DNA from: Jejudonia soesokkakensis
GTDB lineage: Bacteria; Bacteroidota; Bacteroidia; Flavobacteriales; Flavobacteriaceae
Direction: 5' to 3'
Length of the DNA: 64,000 nt
NCBI RefSeq assembly: GCF_042664795.1
Contig: NZ_JBHTBN010000001.1
Location: forward strand, 620,001-684,000
Shown in pieces: positions 25,909 to 34,830 of this stretch. The first letter of the stretch is position 1. Each line of letters opens with the position of its first letter. Position numbers and translations under genes: made by a program. The notes under the pieces are model-generated. The model saw only the letters and a program-made list of their open reading frames with translations, had not been told where the DNA came from and made no database searches.

Positions 25909-25923
25909 CTTCACTATCATTTG

Positions 25924-25993
25924 ACTACTGACTACTGACTACTGACTACTGACTATTAACTACTGACTATTAACTACTGACTACTGACTATTA
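25924..25993. repeat. Heptamer tandem repeat, ten units
   Basis: Ten perfect 7-bp steps, seven ACTACTG and three ACTATTA, in the order 4xA, B, A, B, 2xA, B. It lies between the repeat region and the promoter of the PQQ-like gene. It is non-coding as far as can be seen and has no CRISPR-like spacer structure. Confidence 0.9.
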
Positions 25994-26012
25994 ATATACG
26001 TCAATTGCCCTA

Positions 26013-26043
26013 TTGATTTGTCTTTTATGTTATTACATCTTTG
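26013..26043 (+). promoter_or_regulatory. Promoter of the PQQ-like propeller gene
   Basis: TTG (26013-26015), 20-bp spacer, CATCTTTG (26036-26043), 24 bp before the ATG, preceded by CAATTGCCCTATTGATT (from 26002). Same form as the promoter at 25088. Confidence 0.55.
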
Positions 26044-26067
26044 AACTAATAATTTAAAACCACGATT

Positions 26068-27933
26068 ATGAAACTTTTAAACACAATTAGACTAGTAGCT
26101 TGCTTAGGTATCTTAGCAAGTTTTACTATGACTGCTCAAAAAGCGGAGACACCTGACTTTAGGTATGACACAGGTGCAAAAATCAATGAGATGACACTAA
26201 CTCAGGGAGGAACCCTTGTGGTAGCAACTAATGATGGATTGGTAGGTATTAAGCCAGGTTCCAACGAATTGCTATTCAATTTTACAGAGTACGGACGAGT
26301 GAAGCCAGAGGAATTATCATTTGCGCCTTTTGCACCCTATGTTACAGTATCTCAGGGTGGCATTCTCTCCACAAAAAAATCTGTAATTGATTATATCTCA
26401 GGAAAAACATTATTCAGTACAGAAAACAATGGCTGGAAAATGGTCTATAGCTGTGATATCATGATGCCACAAAACAAATTAGTGGTTTCAGGACAACGAC
26501 GTTCTGAAGAGAAATTTGCATACGACCTTGCTGTTTATGATTTAAATACAGGAAAAGAAGATTACAGATTTCATATTGTAGACCCAGGCAAAGTAACGGT
26601 AGGAGGCAGTGGAATGACGCTTACTGGAACACCGCTTATGTTAAAAGAGTATCTTATTCTACCTACCAATAAAGGACTTGTGGCCAAAAAAGCACAAACA
26701 GGGGAAACATTATGGGAAAACGACATGAAGGACATCAATTGGATGGTTGCCAGCGAGGATGAAAAAGAGATCTACGGTTTTGAAGGCGTGAATCAAGGTA
26801 AAAATACCCGAATTCATAAAGTGGGTGCTAGCGGAGCAGAGCTTTGGAAAGAGGATCATAAGGTGAAAGGAAAAATCGCTAATTTTCAGATATTACCTAA
26901 CGGTATTGCCGTGGTGAGTAACACCGACGATGGAGGAACCAATAGTATCTTAGCCGCAAAAAATGAATCGAACATTGCTTTTTTAAGCGCAACCAACGGA
27001 GAGGATCTTTGGGACAAAGCGCCAAAAACTAAAGGATATGTACAACATTTTTATGTGATGGAAGATGGTATTCTTTTCGGAATATATCAAGGAGGGATTA
27101 ATAAGATTTCATTCGATGGAAAGACCTTATTTAAAAAGCCACTTAAGACAGGAGAGAACATCTTAACCATGGCCGAAACGGATCAAGGATTAATTTATAT
27201 TACTTCTGAAGATGCCAATATCGTGAATTTAGATACAGGAGAACAGGTTTGGAGCAAACCTCTCAAATATAAAAGAGCAAATGCAGTTAGTTCTACGTTT
27301 GATAAAAAGAATAACCGCTACTTAATTAGTGCCGATGATGAATTATTCGCGATTGATGCTACTTCTGGAGATGTTTCAACACTTGCCGAGTCTAAGTTCG
27401 ACGGAAAAGAGGATCCAACCCATGTAGAAATTAGAGATGGGGGAATCCTTCTTACAAGTGACCAAAACATGATGCTATTGGATTGGGAAGGTAAACAAGG
27501 TTGGCATGAATATTATCAGGCACCTGGTAAAAGTGCATTAGGAGCAATTATTGCGGGAGTTACTGCTGTTGCTGCTGCTACAACTGCGATGGCTGCAGCC
27601 AACTCATCGATGCAAAATAGAATTGCAAAATATGATAGCCAGGCAGATAGAGATGCAGAGTTAGCAGGAGGTATGGCTGTTGCGGCTGGAGCTTCTGTAG
27701 CTGAAATGCTCAAACGATTTAAAGCCACCGCAGCGACTGCAAATGATCAATTTATTCTTACCAAATTAGATGATGGCGTAGGTCTGGTAAAGCTGAGTAA
27801 AGATACAGGGAAAATGAGTAAAGAAATTGTATTGAAGGACAAAAAGCCAGAATACCAAATCGATGAGCGCGGCGGAATTTTATATTACAAAGCCGATAAC
27901 AATTCAATTTTTGCGTACGATTTAAAAAAATAA
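26068..27933 (+). CDS. Secreted PQQ-binding-like beta-propeller protein
   Basis: 621 residues. Signal peptide of about 23 residues (cleavage near TMTAQ). The mature protein has repeating 40-50-residue blades with TGE-LW or TGK-like turns (GETLWEND, GEDLWDKA, GEQVWSKP), as in PQQ/quinoprotein-like propellers; the catalytic residues of PQQ alcohol dehydrogenases are not evident, so it is more likely a structural or binding domain. An unusual Ala-rich hydrophobic stretch (about residues 490-515, AVAAATTAMAAA) interrupts the blades and may be a membrane insertion or flexible loop. It is followed by a bidirectional terminator. Confidence 0.78.
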   Translation: MKLLNTIRLVACLGILASFTMTAQKAETPDFRYDTGAKINEMTLTQGGTLVVATNDGLVGIKPGSNELLFNFTEYGRVKPEELSFAPFAPYVTVSQGGILSTKKSVIDYISGKTLFSTENNGWKMVYSCDIMMPQNKLVVSGQRRSEEKFAYDLAVYDLNTGKEDYRFHIVDPGKVTVGGSGMTLTGTPLMLKEYLILPTNKGLVAKKAQTGETLWENDMKDINWMVASEDEKEIYGFEGVNQGKNTRIHKVGASGAELWKEDHKVKGKIANFQILPNGIAVVSNTDDGGTNSILAAKNESNIAFLSATNGEDLWDKAPKTKGYVQHFYVMEDGILFGIYQGGINKISFDGKTLFKKPLKTGENILTMAETDQGLIYITSEDANIVNLDTGEQVWSKPLKYKRANAVSSTFDKKNNRYLISADDELFAIDATSGDVSTLAESKFDGKEDPTHVEIRDGGILLTSDQNMMLLDWEGKQGWHEYYQAPGKSALGAIIAGVTAVAAATTAMAAANSSMQNRIAKYDSQADRDAELAGGMAVAAGASVAEMLKRFKATAATANDQFILTKLDDGVGLVKLSKDTGKMSKEIVLKDKKPEYQIDERGGILYYKADNNSIFAYDLKK

Positions 27934-27983
27934 CTCTAGCCAAGTTAAATTTGTTATAGAAATGAGGAGTGTCTATAACTAAA

Positions 27984-28011
27984 AAAAACCCCGCAGCAAT
28001 GTGGGGTTTTT
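27984..28011. terminator. Bidirectional terminator between convergent genes
   Basis: An 11-bp stem with a run of A on the left and of T on the right: AAAAACCCCGC (27984-27994), loop AGCAAT, GTGGGGTTTTT (28001-28011). The right arm overlaps the stop codon of the GHMP kinase gene on the minus strand. Confidence 0.75.
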
Positions 28012-28906
28012 ATTTGATCATTTTTTTATACGGAAGAATCGTAGGGTATCCTTTTTTTCTGAAATATTCCATATCCATTTTATCTCCAGTAGCAAGAATG
28101 AAATCTCCGCCCCAAGCTCCTAAACTTTTAATCGTATGTGGGTAGTCTGAAAATAATCTAGATTTTACAGTGGGAAGTTGTATGATTTCTGAAACTATAG
28201 TCTCGTGATTATTCATAATTTTTTCAAATGAATCCAACGAATAACAAAGTAACAATTTGGAAGTGAGATCTGTTATTTTCTGAATATTTTCTGGGCTAGT
28301 TGAAACATTTCGATACCTTTTGATGCCTTCTTTACTATCTTGTTTTTGGTTGAGGTGAATAAACCACAATTGATCGGTAAACCCCCACGGTAGATGCACT
28401 GGTGTAACCCTCGGCGGATTTGTTTTCTTAAAAAAAACAGGAATATCGTTTTGAGCCGCTGCGATATCATAACCGCTACCACCAAAACTATTCTCTAATA
28501 AGATAAACGCATCAACATTTGCCCATTGCGCAATATTATTGATAAGCGTAGAGGAGGAACCTAACCCCCAGTCTTTCGGAAAATTTAATTTTGTGATAAC
28601 CTCAAAACCTTCAGAAGCAGTTGCAAAATCAGAGTTTAGTTTTCTAGCTTCAGAAAGAATTGTAGTGAGTGTTGTTGCGATGTTAGAAGGAATAGTGCTT
28701 TCAAAATTTTCCAGAGTAAATTCGCCTTTAAACCAAACCCCGTCTTGTTCATCAATACTCTCCCAGCGAATTACCTTTTCAGAAATTGATTTAACTGTTA
28801 ATGATTGTCCGTAAGAAGTGGGCAATGCCAACGCAGTCGCACCATCCAGCACCAAATATTCACCTGTGATAAGTAGCTTGCCGTTGCTGTAAAAGGTTTG
28901 TTCCAA
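28010..28906 (-). CDS. GYDIA-type GHMP kinase (mevalonate-pathway candidate)
   Basis: 298 residues from a TTG start, 2 bp after the HMG-CoA reductase stop. GHMP fold: the N-terminal GKLLITGEYLVLDG, the phosphate-binding loop DWGLGSSSTLI (near residue 115) and the family-naming GGSGYDIAA (near residue 145). The related kinases phosphorylate mevalonate or phosphomevalonate. Being in one transcript with HMG-CoA reductase supports a role in isoprenoid synthesis; which of the kinase steps it performs cannot be read from the sequence. Confidence 0.87.
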   Translation of the reverse strand: MEQTFYSNGKLLITGEYLVLDGATALALPTSYGQSLTVKSISEKVIRWESIDEQDGVWFKGEFTLENFESTIPSNIATTLTTILSEARKLNSDFATASEGFEVITKLNFPKDWGLGSSSTLINNIAQWANVDAFILLENSFGGSGYDIAAAQNDIPVFFKKTNPPRVTPVHLPWGFTDQLWFIHLNQKQDSKEGIKRYRNVSTSPENIQKITDLTSKLLLCYSLDSFEKIMNNHETIVSEIIQLPTVKSRLFSDYPHTIKSLGAWGGDFILATGDKMDMEYFRKKGYPTILPYKKMIK

Positions 28907-28908
28907 AT

Positions 28909-30222
28909 TTAAGCTCTTAAACTTTCAACAAAATTGACCACTGCACTATGTGAGACGGTATTGTCTTTAAAGTGTGAAACTGCATATTCTTTCTCCTGTT
29001 GTGTAGCTTCCAACTGATTTAAAATATTCATTAAATGCATTTTCATATGCCCTTTTTGAATGCCCACAGTGACTAACGATCGAATGGCTGCAAAATTCTG
29101 TGCCAAGCCAGCAACAGCAACAATTTTCATTAATTGTTGTGCATTAGGTTTTTGTAAAATTTCGAATGCTAGTTTTGTTAAGGGATGCAAGGATGTCAAT
29201 CCGCCAACAGTTCCCAACGCTAACGGAAGTTCAATCCAGAACGTAAATGTGTCGTCTTCAATCTTTGCATGAGTTAGGCTGTTGTAAAATCCGTTTTTTG
29301 CGGCATAGGCATGAACGCCCGCTTCAACGGCTCTAAAATCATTTCCAGTAGCCAGTACCACTGCATCAATACCATTCATAATTCCTTTGTTGTGAGTAAC
29401 AGCACGACGTGTTTCGGCTTTAGCGATTTCAATGGCACGCACAAATTTTCTAGCGAAGGTCTTTCCGTCAATATCTTTGTCGTTTAGGTTAGCTATCTTA
29501 CAGGAAACTTCTGCTCGTACACGACATTCGGGTACATAGTTAGATAGAATGCTCATGACCACTTCCGGAAATGTTTCAGCAATTAAAAATGGGCGATAGT
29601 GTTGTGCTTCTGTTTCAAACGTTTTTGCGATGGTTTCCAGACAGCTATTGATAAAGTTGGCGCCCATGGCGTCTAGAGTTTCAAAAGTGCAATGGAGCTG
29701 GTAGTACCCATCTAGTGTTTCCGAAGCGATTAAAAGTTCAATGTCTTTGAGTCCGCCACCACGGTTTTGCATATTTTTCTGAATGTCTTCAATACTTGCG
29801 AGAAGTTTCGGCTGTACTGAGTCAAAAAAATCTTGTAATATTTCTACCTCGCCGTAAAAATTAAAATGAACTTGTCCGTTCTTCTCTGTGGAAATAACTT
29901 CGGCTTTAAATCCGCCACGTGACAACCAAAATTTTGCTGCATTACTTGCTGCGGCTACGACCGAACTTTCCTCGATAACCATAGGAATAGCGTACAAAGT
30001 ATCATTGATTAGAAAGTTGGGCGCAATCCCAAAAGGAAGGTAGTAATTAGAAAGCGTATTTTCTATAAAGTCGTCGTGTAATTTCTGAAGCCCTGCATCT
30101 TCATTCCAATATTTTTGAAGGGTTTTTAATGCCTTCGGATCATTATCCAGATAGGTTTCCAGAAGCCAGTTTATTTTTTCTTCTTTGTTTTTTTTTGAAA
30201 ATCCTACGACAGCTTGAGTCAT
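28909..30222 (-). CDS. Hydroxymethylglutaryl-CoA reductase, class II
   Basis: 437 residues from ATG 30220-30222. A TTG at 30243 is in frame but lies inside the -7 promoter box, so it cannot be the start. Class II (bacterial) HMG-CoA reductase: the Glu of EESSVVAAAS, the Lys of THNKGIMNG, the Asp/Asn region TGNDFRAVEAG and the His of KGHMKMH make up the catalytic set. It converts HMG-CoA to mevalonate; class II enzymes are often annotated as degradative, yet in Flavobacteriia they feed isoprenoid synthesis. The GHMP kinase follows in the same operon. Confidence 0.93.
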   Translation of the reverse strand: MTQAVVGFSKKNKEEKINWLLETYLDNDPKALKTLQKYWNEDAGLQKLHDDFIENTLSNYYLPFGIAPNFLINDTLYAIPMVIEESSVVAAASNAAKFWLSRGGFKAEVISTEKNGQVHFNFYGEVEILQDFFDSVQPKLLASIEDIQKNMQNRGGGLKDIELLIASETLDGYYQLHCTFETLDAMGANFINSCLETIAKTFETEAQHYRPFLIAETFPEVVMSILSNYVPECRVRAEVSCKIANLNDKDIDGKTFARKFVRAIEIAKAETRRAVTHNKGIMNGIDAVVLATGNDFRAVEAGVHAYAAKNGFYNSLTHAKIEDDTFTFWIELPLALGTVGGLTSLHPLTKLAFEILQKPNAQQLMKIVAVAGLAQNFAAIRSLVTVGIQKGHMKMHLMNILNQLEATQQEKEYAVSHFKDNTVSHSAVVNFVESLRA

Positions 30223-30240
30223 TTTTACGCAATTAATACG

Positions 30241-30248
30241 CAAAGATA
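30241..30248 (-). promoter_or_regulatory. -7 box (TATCTTTG) of the mevalonate operon
   Basis: Exact TAnnTTTG on the minus strand, 18 bp before the HMG-CoA reductase ATG. No TTG at -33. It decides the start codon of the gene. Confidence 0.5.
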
Positions 30249-30320
30249 GGATTAAAATGGCTGAAAATCTTTCCGAAGAAATTTTTAGAAAACAGAATTG
30301 TGAACAATTTCGGGAGCGTA

Positions 30321-30341
30321 TTTAACAGAAAACCTGTTAAA
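30321..30341. repeat. Inverted repeat upstream of the DPP IV gene
   Basis: TTTAACAG-aaaac-CTGTTAAA (8-bp arms, 5-nt spacer), centred 33 bp before the TTG start. It could be an operator or a small hairpin in the mRNA leader; it has no T-run. Confidence 0.4.
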
Positions 30342-30363
30342 AATTCATTAAAATTTAGTAAAC

Positions 30364-32601
30364 TTGAAGCTTCAAAAACAACAAACATTGAATACTAGAA
30401 TCCTCACAGCCTTTATTGCGCTCTTTCTTACGGCACTAACGGCAACACAAGCACAGCAAAAAGACATAACCATTGATGATATATACGGCGGCACTTTTCG
30501 AACAGAAGGTCTGGATGTATTACGATCTCTAAAGAATGGCAAAGAATATTCGGTTTTAAATTACGATCGTGATGTAAAAGCCTCCATGGTTGATGTATAT
30601 GAATACAAAACTGGGAATAAGGTAAGAACTCTTCTCAATACAAATGATCTCGATGGGATAGACTATATTATCTCTTATGAATTTAGTGACGATGAGAGTA
30701 AATTGTTACTTTCTACACAGCTTCAGCAAGTGTACCGTCGTTCGTCGCTTGGTACTTATTATGTATATGATCTAAAGTCTAAGAAATTGATAAAAGTTTC
30801 AGAAAATAAAATTCAGGAACCTACATTCTCACCAGACGGTACTAAAGTAGCTTATGGATTTGATAATAATCTGTATGTTAAAAATCTTTCAGATTTAAGT
30901 ACAAAACAGATTACTTCAGACGGAAAAAAGAATGCTATTATTAATGGTATCACAGACTGGGTGTACGAAGAAGAATTTGCTTTTGTAAGAGCGTTCGACT
31001 GGAATAAAACGGGAGATAAACTGGCGTATGTTCGTTTTGATGAAACCAATGTGCCAGAATTTTCTATGGATATCTACGGAAAAGACCTCTATCAAACACA
31101 ACAGGTCTTTAAATATCCGAAGGCAGGTGAAGCCAATGCAAATGTATCATTGTTTATTTATGACATGAAAACAGCTTCTACTAGCAAAGTGAATTTAAGT
31201 GCATTTGATTCTTATTACATTCCGAGAATTAAATGGACCAATGACCCAAATATATTGAGCGCTCAATTGATGAACAGAAAGCAAAACGAATTAAATTTAG
31301 TTTTTGTCAATGCCGATAATAAGATGGTAAGCAGTATTTTAAAAGAAACCGATGCTGCCTATGTTGATGTAACCGACAATCTTACGTTTTTAGCTGATAA
31401 CAGTTTTATTTGGACAAGTGAAAAAGATGGCTGGAATCATATTTATCATTATGATAAAACCGGAAAGTTAATCAACCAAATTACCAAAGGCGATTGGGAA
31501 GTAACCAATTATTATGGCTTTGATCCAAAAACAAACAAGGTGTTTTATCAAAGTTCAGAAAACGGAAGCATCAACAGAGATGTCTATTCTATTAATGCCA
31601 ACGGAAAAAACAAAACACGCCTAAGTTCAAAAACGGGTTCTAATAGTGCCTCTTTTAGTGCAGACTATTCAAATTACATTGGGACGTTTTCAGACACTGA
31701 AACGCCTTACGTATACACATTAAATGACCCTAAAACAGGAAAGCAATTAAGAGAAATCAAAAATAATGAGGCTGTTAAGTCAACTGTAAGCGAATATAAA
31801 ACATCACCCAAAGAATTTTCAACCATTATGGTTAATGGGAATGAGTTAAATATGTACATGATTAAACCAAAAGACTTTGATCCAAATAAGAAGTATCCAT
31901 TGTTTATGTATCAATATTCTGGACCAGGCTCTCAACAAGTGGCAAATCGATGGGGTGGTGCTAACGACTACTGGCACCAAATGTTAGCTCAAGAAGGATT
32001 TATCATTGCTTGTGTGGATGGACGTGGAACTGGTTTAAAAGGCCGCGACTTTAAAAAGGTGACCCAAAATGAACTTGGAAAATATGAGGTAGAAGACCAG
32101 ATTGCTGCTGCAAAAAAATTAGGACAACTTCCATATATCGATGCAGACCGAATTGGTATCTGGGGTTGGAGTTATGGCGGATTTATGTCTTCGAATGCTT
32201 TATTTCAAGGTGCAGATACTTTCGCTATGGCAATCGCAGTTGCACCAGTATCTAGCTGGAGGTTTTACGACACTATTTACACAGAGCGATATATGGGAAC
32301 ACCTCAAGACAATGCAAATGGCTATGACAGTAATTCTCCTATATCTCATGTGGATAAACTGGAAGGTGATTTTTTATTAGTGCATGGAAGTGCAGACGAT
32401 AATGTACATGCACAAAATACGATGCGTTTAGTAGAAGCATTAGTTCAAGCTGATAAAGATTTTGATTGGGCATATTATCCAGATAAAAATCACGGAATTT
32501 ACGGCGGAAAAACCCGTAACCACTTATACAGAAAGATGACAAAATTTATTTATGAGACTTTAGGGGAGCCCGAAGAAACTATGGTGAAAATTAAAAACTA
32601 A
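30364..32601 (+). CDS. Dipeptidyl peptidase IV (S9 family), exported
   Basis: 745 residues from a TTG start, which gives a good signal peptide (about 1-30, ending TQAQ); there is no upstream or nearby ATG. N-terminal eight-bladed propeller with the DPP IV Glu pair (WVYEEEF, binding the N-terminal amine), then an alpha/beta hydrolase with triad S603 (GWSYGG), D678 (SADDNVH) and H710 (KNHGIYG). It releases N-terminal X-Pro or X-Ala dipeptides in the periplasm or outside. A peptide:proton symporter gene follows 32 bp downstream. Confidence 0.92.
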   Translation: MKLQKQQTLNTRILTAFIALFLTALTATQAQQKDITIDDIYGGTFRTEGLDVLRSLKNGKEYSVLNYDRDVKASMVDVYEYKTGNKVRTLLNTNDLDGIDYIISYEFSDDESKLLLSTQLQQVYRRSSLGTYYVYDLKSKKLIKVSENKIQEPTFSPDGTKVAYGFDNNLYVKNLSDLSTKQITSDGKKNAIINGITDWVYEEEFAFVRAFDWNKTGDKLAYVRFDETNVPEFSMDIYGKDLYQTQQVFKYPKAGEANANVSLFIYDMKTASTSKVNLSAFDSYYIPRIKWTNDPNILSAQLMNRKQNELNLVFVNADNKMVSSILKETDAAYVDVTDNLTFLADNSFIWTSEKDGWNHIYHYDKTGKLINQITKGDWEVTNYYGFDPKTNKVFYQSSENGSINRDVYSINANGKNKTRLSSKTGSNSASFSADYSNYIGTFSDTETPYVYTLNDPKTGKQLREIKNNEAVKSTVSEYKTSPKEFSTIMVNGNELNMYMIKPKDFDPNKKYPLFMYQYSGPGSQQVANRWGGANDYWHQMLAQEGFIIACVDGRGTGLKGRDFKKVTQNELGKYEVEDQIAAAKKLGQLPYIDADRIGIWGWSYGGFMSSNALFQGADTFAMAIAVAPVSSWRFYDTIYTERYMGTPQDNANGYDSNSPISHVDKLEGDFLLVHGSADDNVHAQNTMRLVEALVQADKDFDWAYYPDKNHGIYGGKTRNHLYRKMTKFIYETLGEPEETMVKIKN

Positions 32602-32633
32602 CATTAAAACAACTAGTAACTAAATACACGATT

Positions 32634-34220
32634 ATGGAATTTAAATTTGGAGGTTCAGAAACGAATCAAAGAACAGTACTCGGTCACCCATCGGGATTGT
32701 TTGTATTGTTTTTTACAGAAATGTGGGAACGCTTTTCGTATTACGGAATGCGCGCACTCTTGGTACTTTTTTTAGTAGCTTCTATACTCGACGAAGGGTG
32801 GGGCTGGGAACGAGCAGATGCATTAGTATTATATGCATGGTACACAGGGTTGGTTTACATTACTCCAATTTTAGGTGGTTTGATAGCCGATAAAATTACA
32901 GGGTATCGAAAAGCAGTTGTTATTGGAGCTTTACTTATGACCTTAGGTCATGCATCTATGGCACTTGAGGTGGCTGCAGATGCTTTCTTTTTCCTAGGTC
33001 TTGGTTTGTTAATAATTGGTAACGGTATGTTTAAGCCCAACATTTCTTCTATGGTGGGACAGTTATACAAAGGACAAGGAAAAGAAAAGGATGCGGGATA
33101 TACTATTTTCTATATGGGAATCAATGCAGGAGCATTCTTAGGGATTCTATTATGTGGATATATAGGAGAAAAAGTTGGATGGCACTGGGGCTTTGGTCTT
33201 GCTGGTATTTTTATGTTCTTTGGAATGTTACAATTCTATTTTGCTCAAAAAATCTTTGGACGTATAGGTCTTTCTCCACAAGGGACTAAAGATTTTGATG
33301 CTATCGAAGAATCGGTAGAAGACACTAAAGAGGATATCGAAGAGGTGATGGATGATGCTAAAAAATCTAAGATAACTCGAGATCGATTGATCGTGATTGG
33401 GGTACTAGCATTTTTTACTATTTTCTTCTGGTGGGCATTCGAACAAGCGGGTGGTTCTATGACCATATTCGCAGCAGATTATACCGATAGAGTATTGGTA
33501 GATGATGGCGCCATGATATTTAAGATCTTTAATACTTTATTGACCGTCGTCCCTATGTTAATTATTACTTGGGTACTTGCAATGCTTTTTAAACAGACCT
33601 TTGCCAAATATTCATTGTCAAACATACTCTTAGGAACCAGTTTCGTGATCATTTGGGGAATTGTAATTTGGATGTTATATAGAGAATTCGTAGCAGATGC
33701 TGCAGAAGTTCCAGCATCTTGGTTTGGAATTTTAAACTCCTTCTTTATCATTGCTTTTGCTCCTTTGTTCTCTAAAGTATGGCAAAGTAGGTACAATCCT
33801 ACTGGACCTGTAAAATTTGCTATTGGCCTCATTTTATTAGGGCTTGGTTTTGGTATCTTGGCTTACGGCTCAATGGCAATTCCTTTAGGAGCTAAAACAG
33901 CTTCAGTAAGTATGATATTCTTAATACTAGCCTACTTATTTCACACGTTGGGTGAGCTTTGTGTGTCACCAGTAGGTTTATCGTATGTTAGTAAATTAGC
34001 GCCCTTGAAATTGGTAGGCTTAATGTTTGGTGTTTGGTTTGTAGCGAACTTTATTGCAAATTTTGCAGCAGGTATTACAGGAAGTTTTATGGATCCTATC
34101 TTAGAAGAAAAAGGATTGACATTCTTCTTTTTAATCTTTACTTTAATACCAATAGGAGCAGGTATTATTATGCTAATTTTAAATAAAACGTTGGTAAGAA
34201 TGATGCACGGTGTGCGTTAA
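32634..34220 (+). CDS. POT/PTR2 family peptide:proton symporter
   Basis: 528 residues with 12-14 membrane segments. N-terminal FTEMWERFSYYGMRA contains the ExxERFxYY signature used in proton coupling, and a family motif FYMGINAGAFLG lies near residue 165. It imports di- and tripeptides with protons at the inner membrane. Its place after DPP IV suggests uptake of the released dipeptides. A charged cytosolic insert (about residues 220-245) sits between helices. Confidence 0.93.
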   Translation: MEFKFGGSETNQRTVLGHPSGLFVLFFTEMWERFSYYGMRALLVLFLVASILDEGWGWERADALVLYAWYTGLVYITPILGGLIADKITGYRKAVVIGALLMTLGHASMALEVAADAFFFLGLGLLIIGNGMFKPNISSMVGQLYKGQGKEKDAGYTIFYMGINAGAFLGILLCGYIGEKVGWHWGFGLAGIFMFFGMLQFYFAQKIFGRIGLSPQGTKDFDAIEESVEDTKEDIEEVMDDAKKSKITRDRLIVIGVLAFFTIFFWWAFEQAGGSMTIFAADYTDRVLVDDGAMIFKIFNTLLTVVPMLIITWVLAMLFKQTFAKYSLSNILLGTSFVIIWGIVIWMLYREFVADAAEVPASWFGILNSFFIIAFAPLFSKVWQSRYNPTGPVKFAIGLILLGLGFGILAYGSMAIPLGAKTASVSMIFLILAYLFHTLGELCVSPVGLSYVSKLAPLKLVGLMFGVWFVANFIANFAAGITGSFMDPILEEKGLTFFFLIFTLIPIGAGIIMLILNKTLVRMMHGVR

Positions 34221-34238
34221 TTTATAATAGAAAACTAT

Positions 34239-34269
34239 AAAAAACGTTTCACTTTGTGGAACGTTTTTT
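34239..34269 (+). terminator. Terminator after the peptide transporter
   Basis: A 14-bp stem (34239-34252 with 34256-34269, one U-G pair), loop TTT, ending in six T. It lies 15 bp before the ATG of the thioredoxin-like gene, so it must separate two transcription units in a very small space. Confidence 0.75.
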
Positions 34270-34284
34270 GTTTACTTTAGTATC

Positions 34285-34830
34285 ATGAAGAAACTACTTT
34301 TACTATTTACCTTATTGATTTCTGTTGCTGTTTCGGCACAGAAAATTAATTGGATGACCATGAATGAAGCAATTGCTGCTCAACAAAAGGCTCCCAAAAA
34401 GATATTTGTTGATGTGTATACCAATTGGTGTGGTCCTTGTAAAATGCTGGATAAAAATACCTTTTCAAACCCAGATGTTGCGGCATATATCAATAAGCAT
34501 TTTTACGCTGTGAAGTTTAATGGAGAAGGAAACGAGTCAATCACCCTTGGAGATAGAGAGTTTACGAATCCAAATTTTGATCCTGCACGAACACGTACAC
34601 GAAACAGTCCGCACCAATTTGCTCGTTTTATGGGTGTACGTGCCTATCCAACAATGCTTTTTATAGAAAGTGACGGAAAGCTTATTAATAAAGTAGCAAG
34701 TTATCTAACACCTAATCAGCTGGAAGTTTACTTAAAGATGTATGCTTCGGGAGATTACAAAACCATTGACTCTCAGGAAAAATTCAATGAATATTACAAA
34801 AATTTTAAACCTACTTTTCAAACTAAATAA
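34285..34830 (+). CDS. Exported thioredoxin-like protein (copy 1)
   Basis: 181 residues. Signal peptide 1-18 (SVAVSA). Active site WCGPC (C49, C52), and the cis-Pro of RAYPTML. The insert between strands (GDREFTNPNFDPARTRTR) is longer than in thioredoxin itself and typical of DUF255/thioredoxin_7-like secreted proteins. It probably acts as a periplasmic disulfide reductase or isomerase; substrates are unknown. The next gene encodes a close relative and begins right at its stop codon, so the pair is a tandem duplication. Confidence 0.85.
   Translation: MKKLLLLFTLLISVAVSAQKINWMTMNEAIAAQQKAPKKIFVDVYTNWCGPCKMLDKNTFSNPDVAAYINKHFYAVKFNGEGNESITLGDREFTNPNFDPARTRTRNSPHQFARFMGVRAYPTMLFIESDGKLINKVASYLTPNQLEVYLKMYASGDYKTIDSQEKFNEYYKNFKPTFQTK

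Noticed and set aside
25924..25993. Heptamer repeat as a CRISPR array
   Set aside because: Units are 7 bp and abut without spacers, and there are no cas genes.
30223..30243. TTG at 30243 as the HMG-CoA reductase start
   Set aside because: It lies within the exact -7 promoter box TATCTTTG, so it would be upstream of the mRNA.
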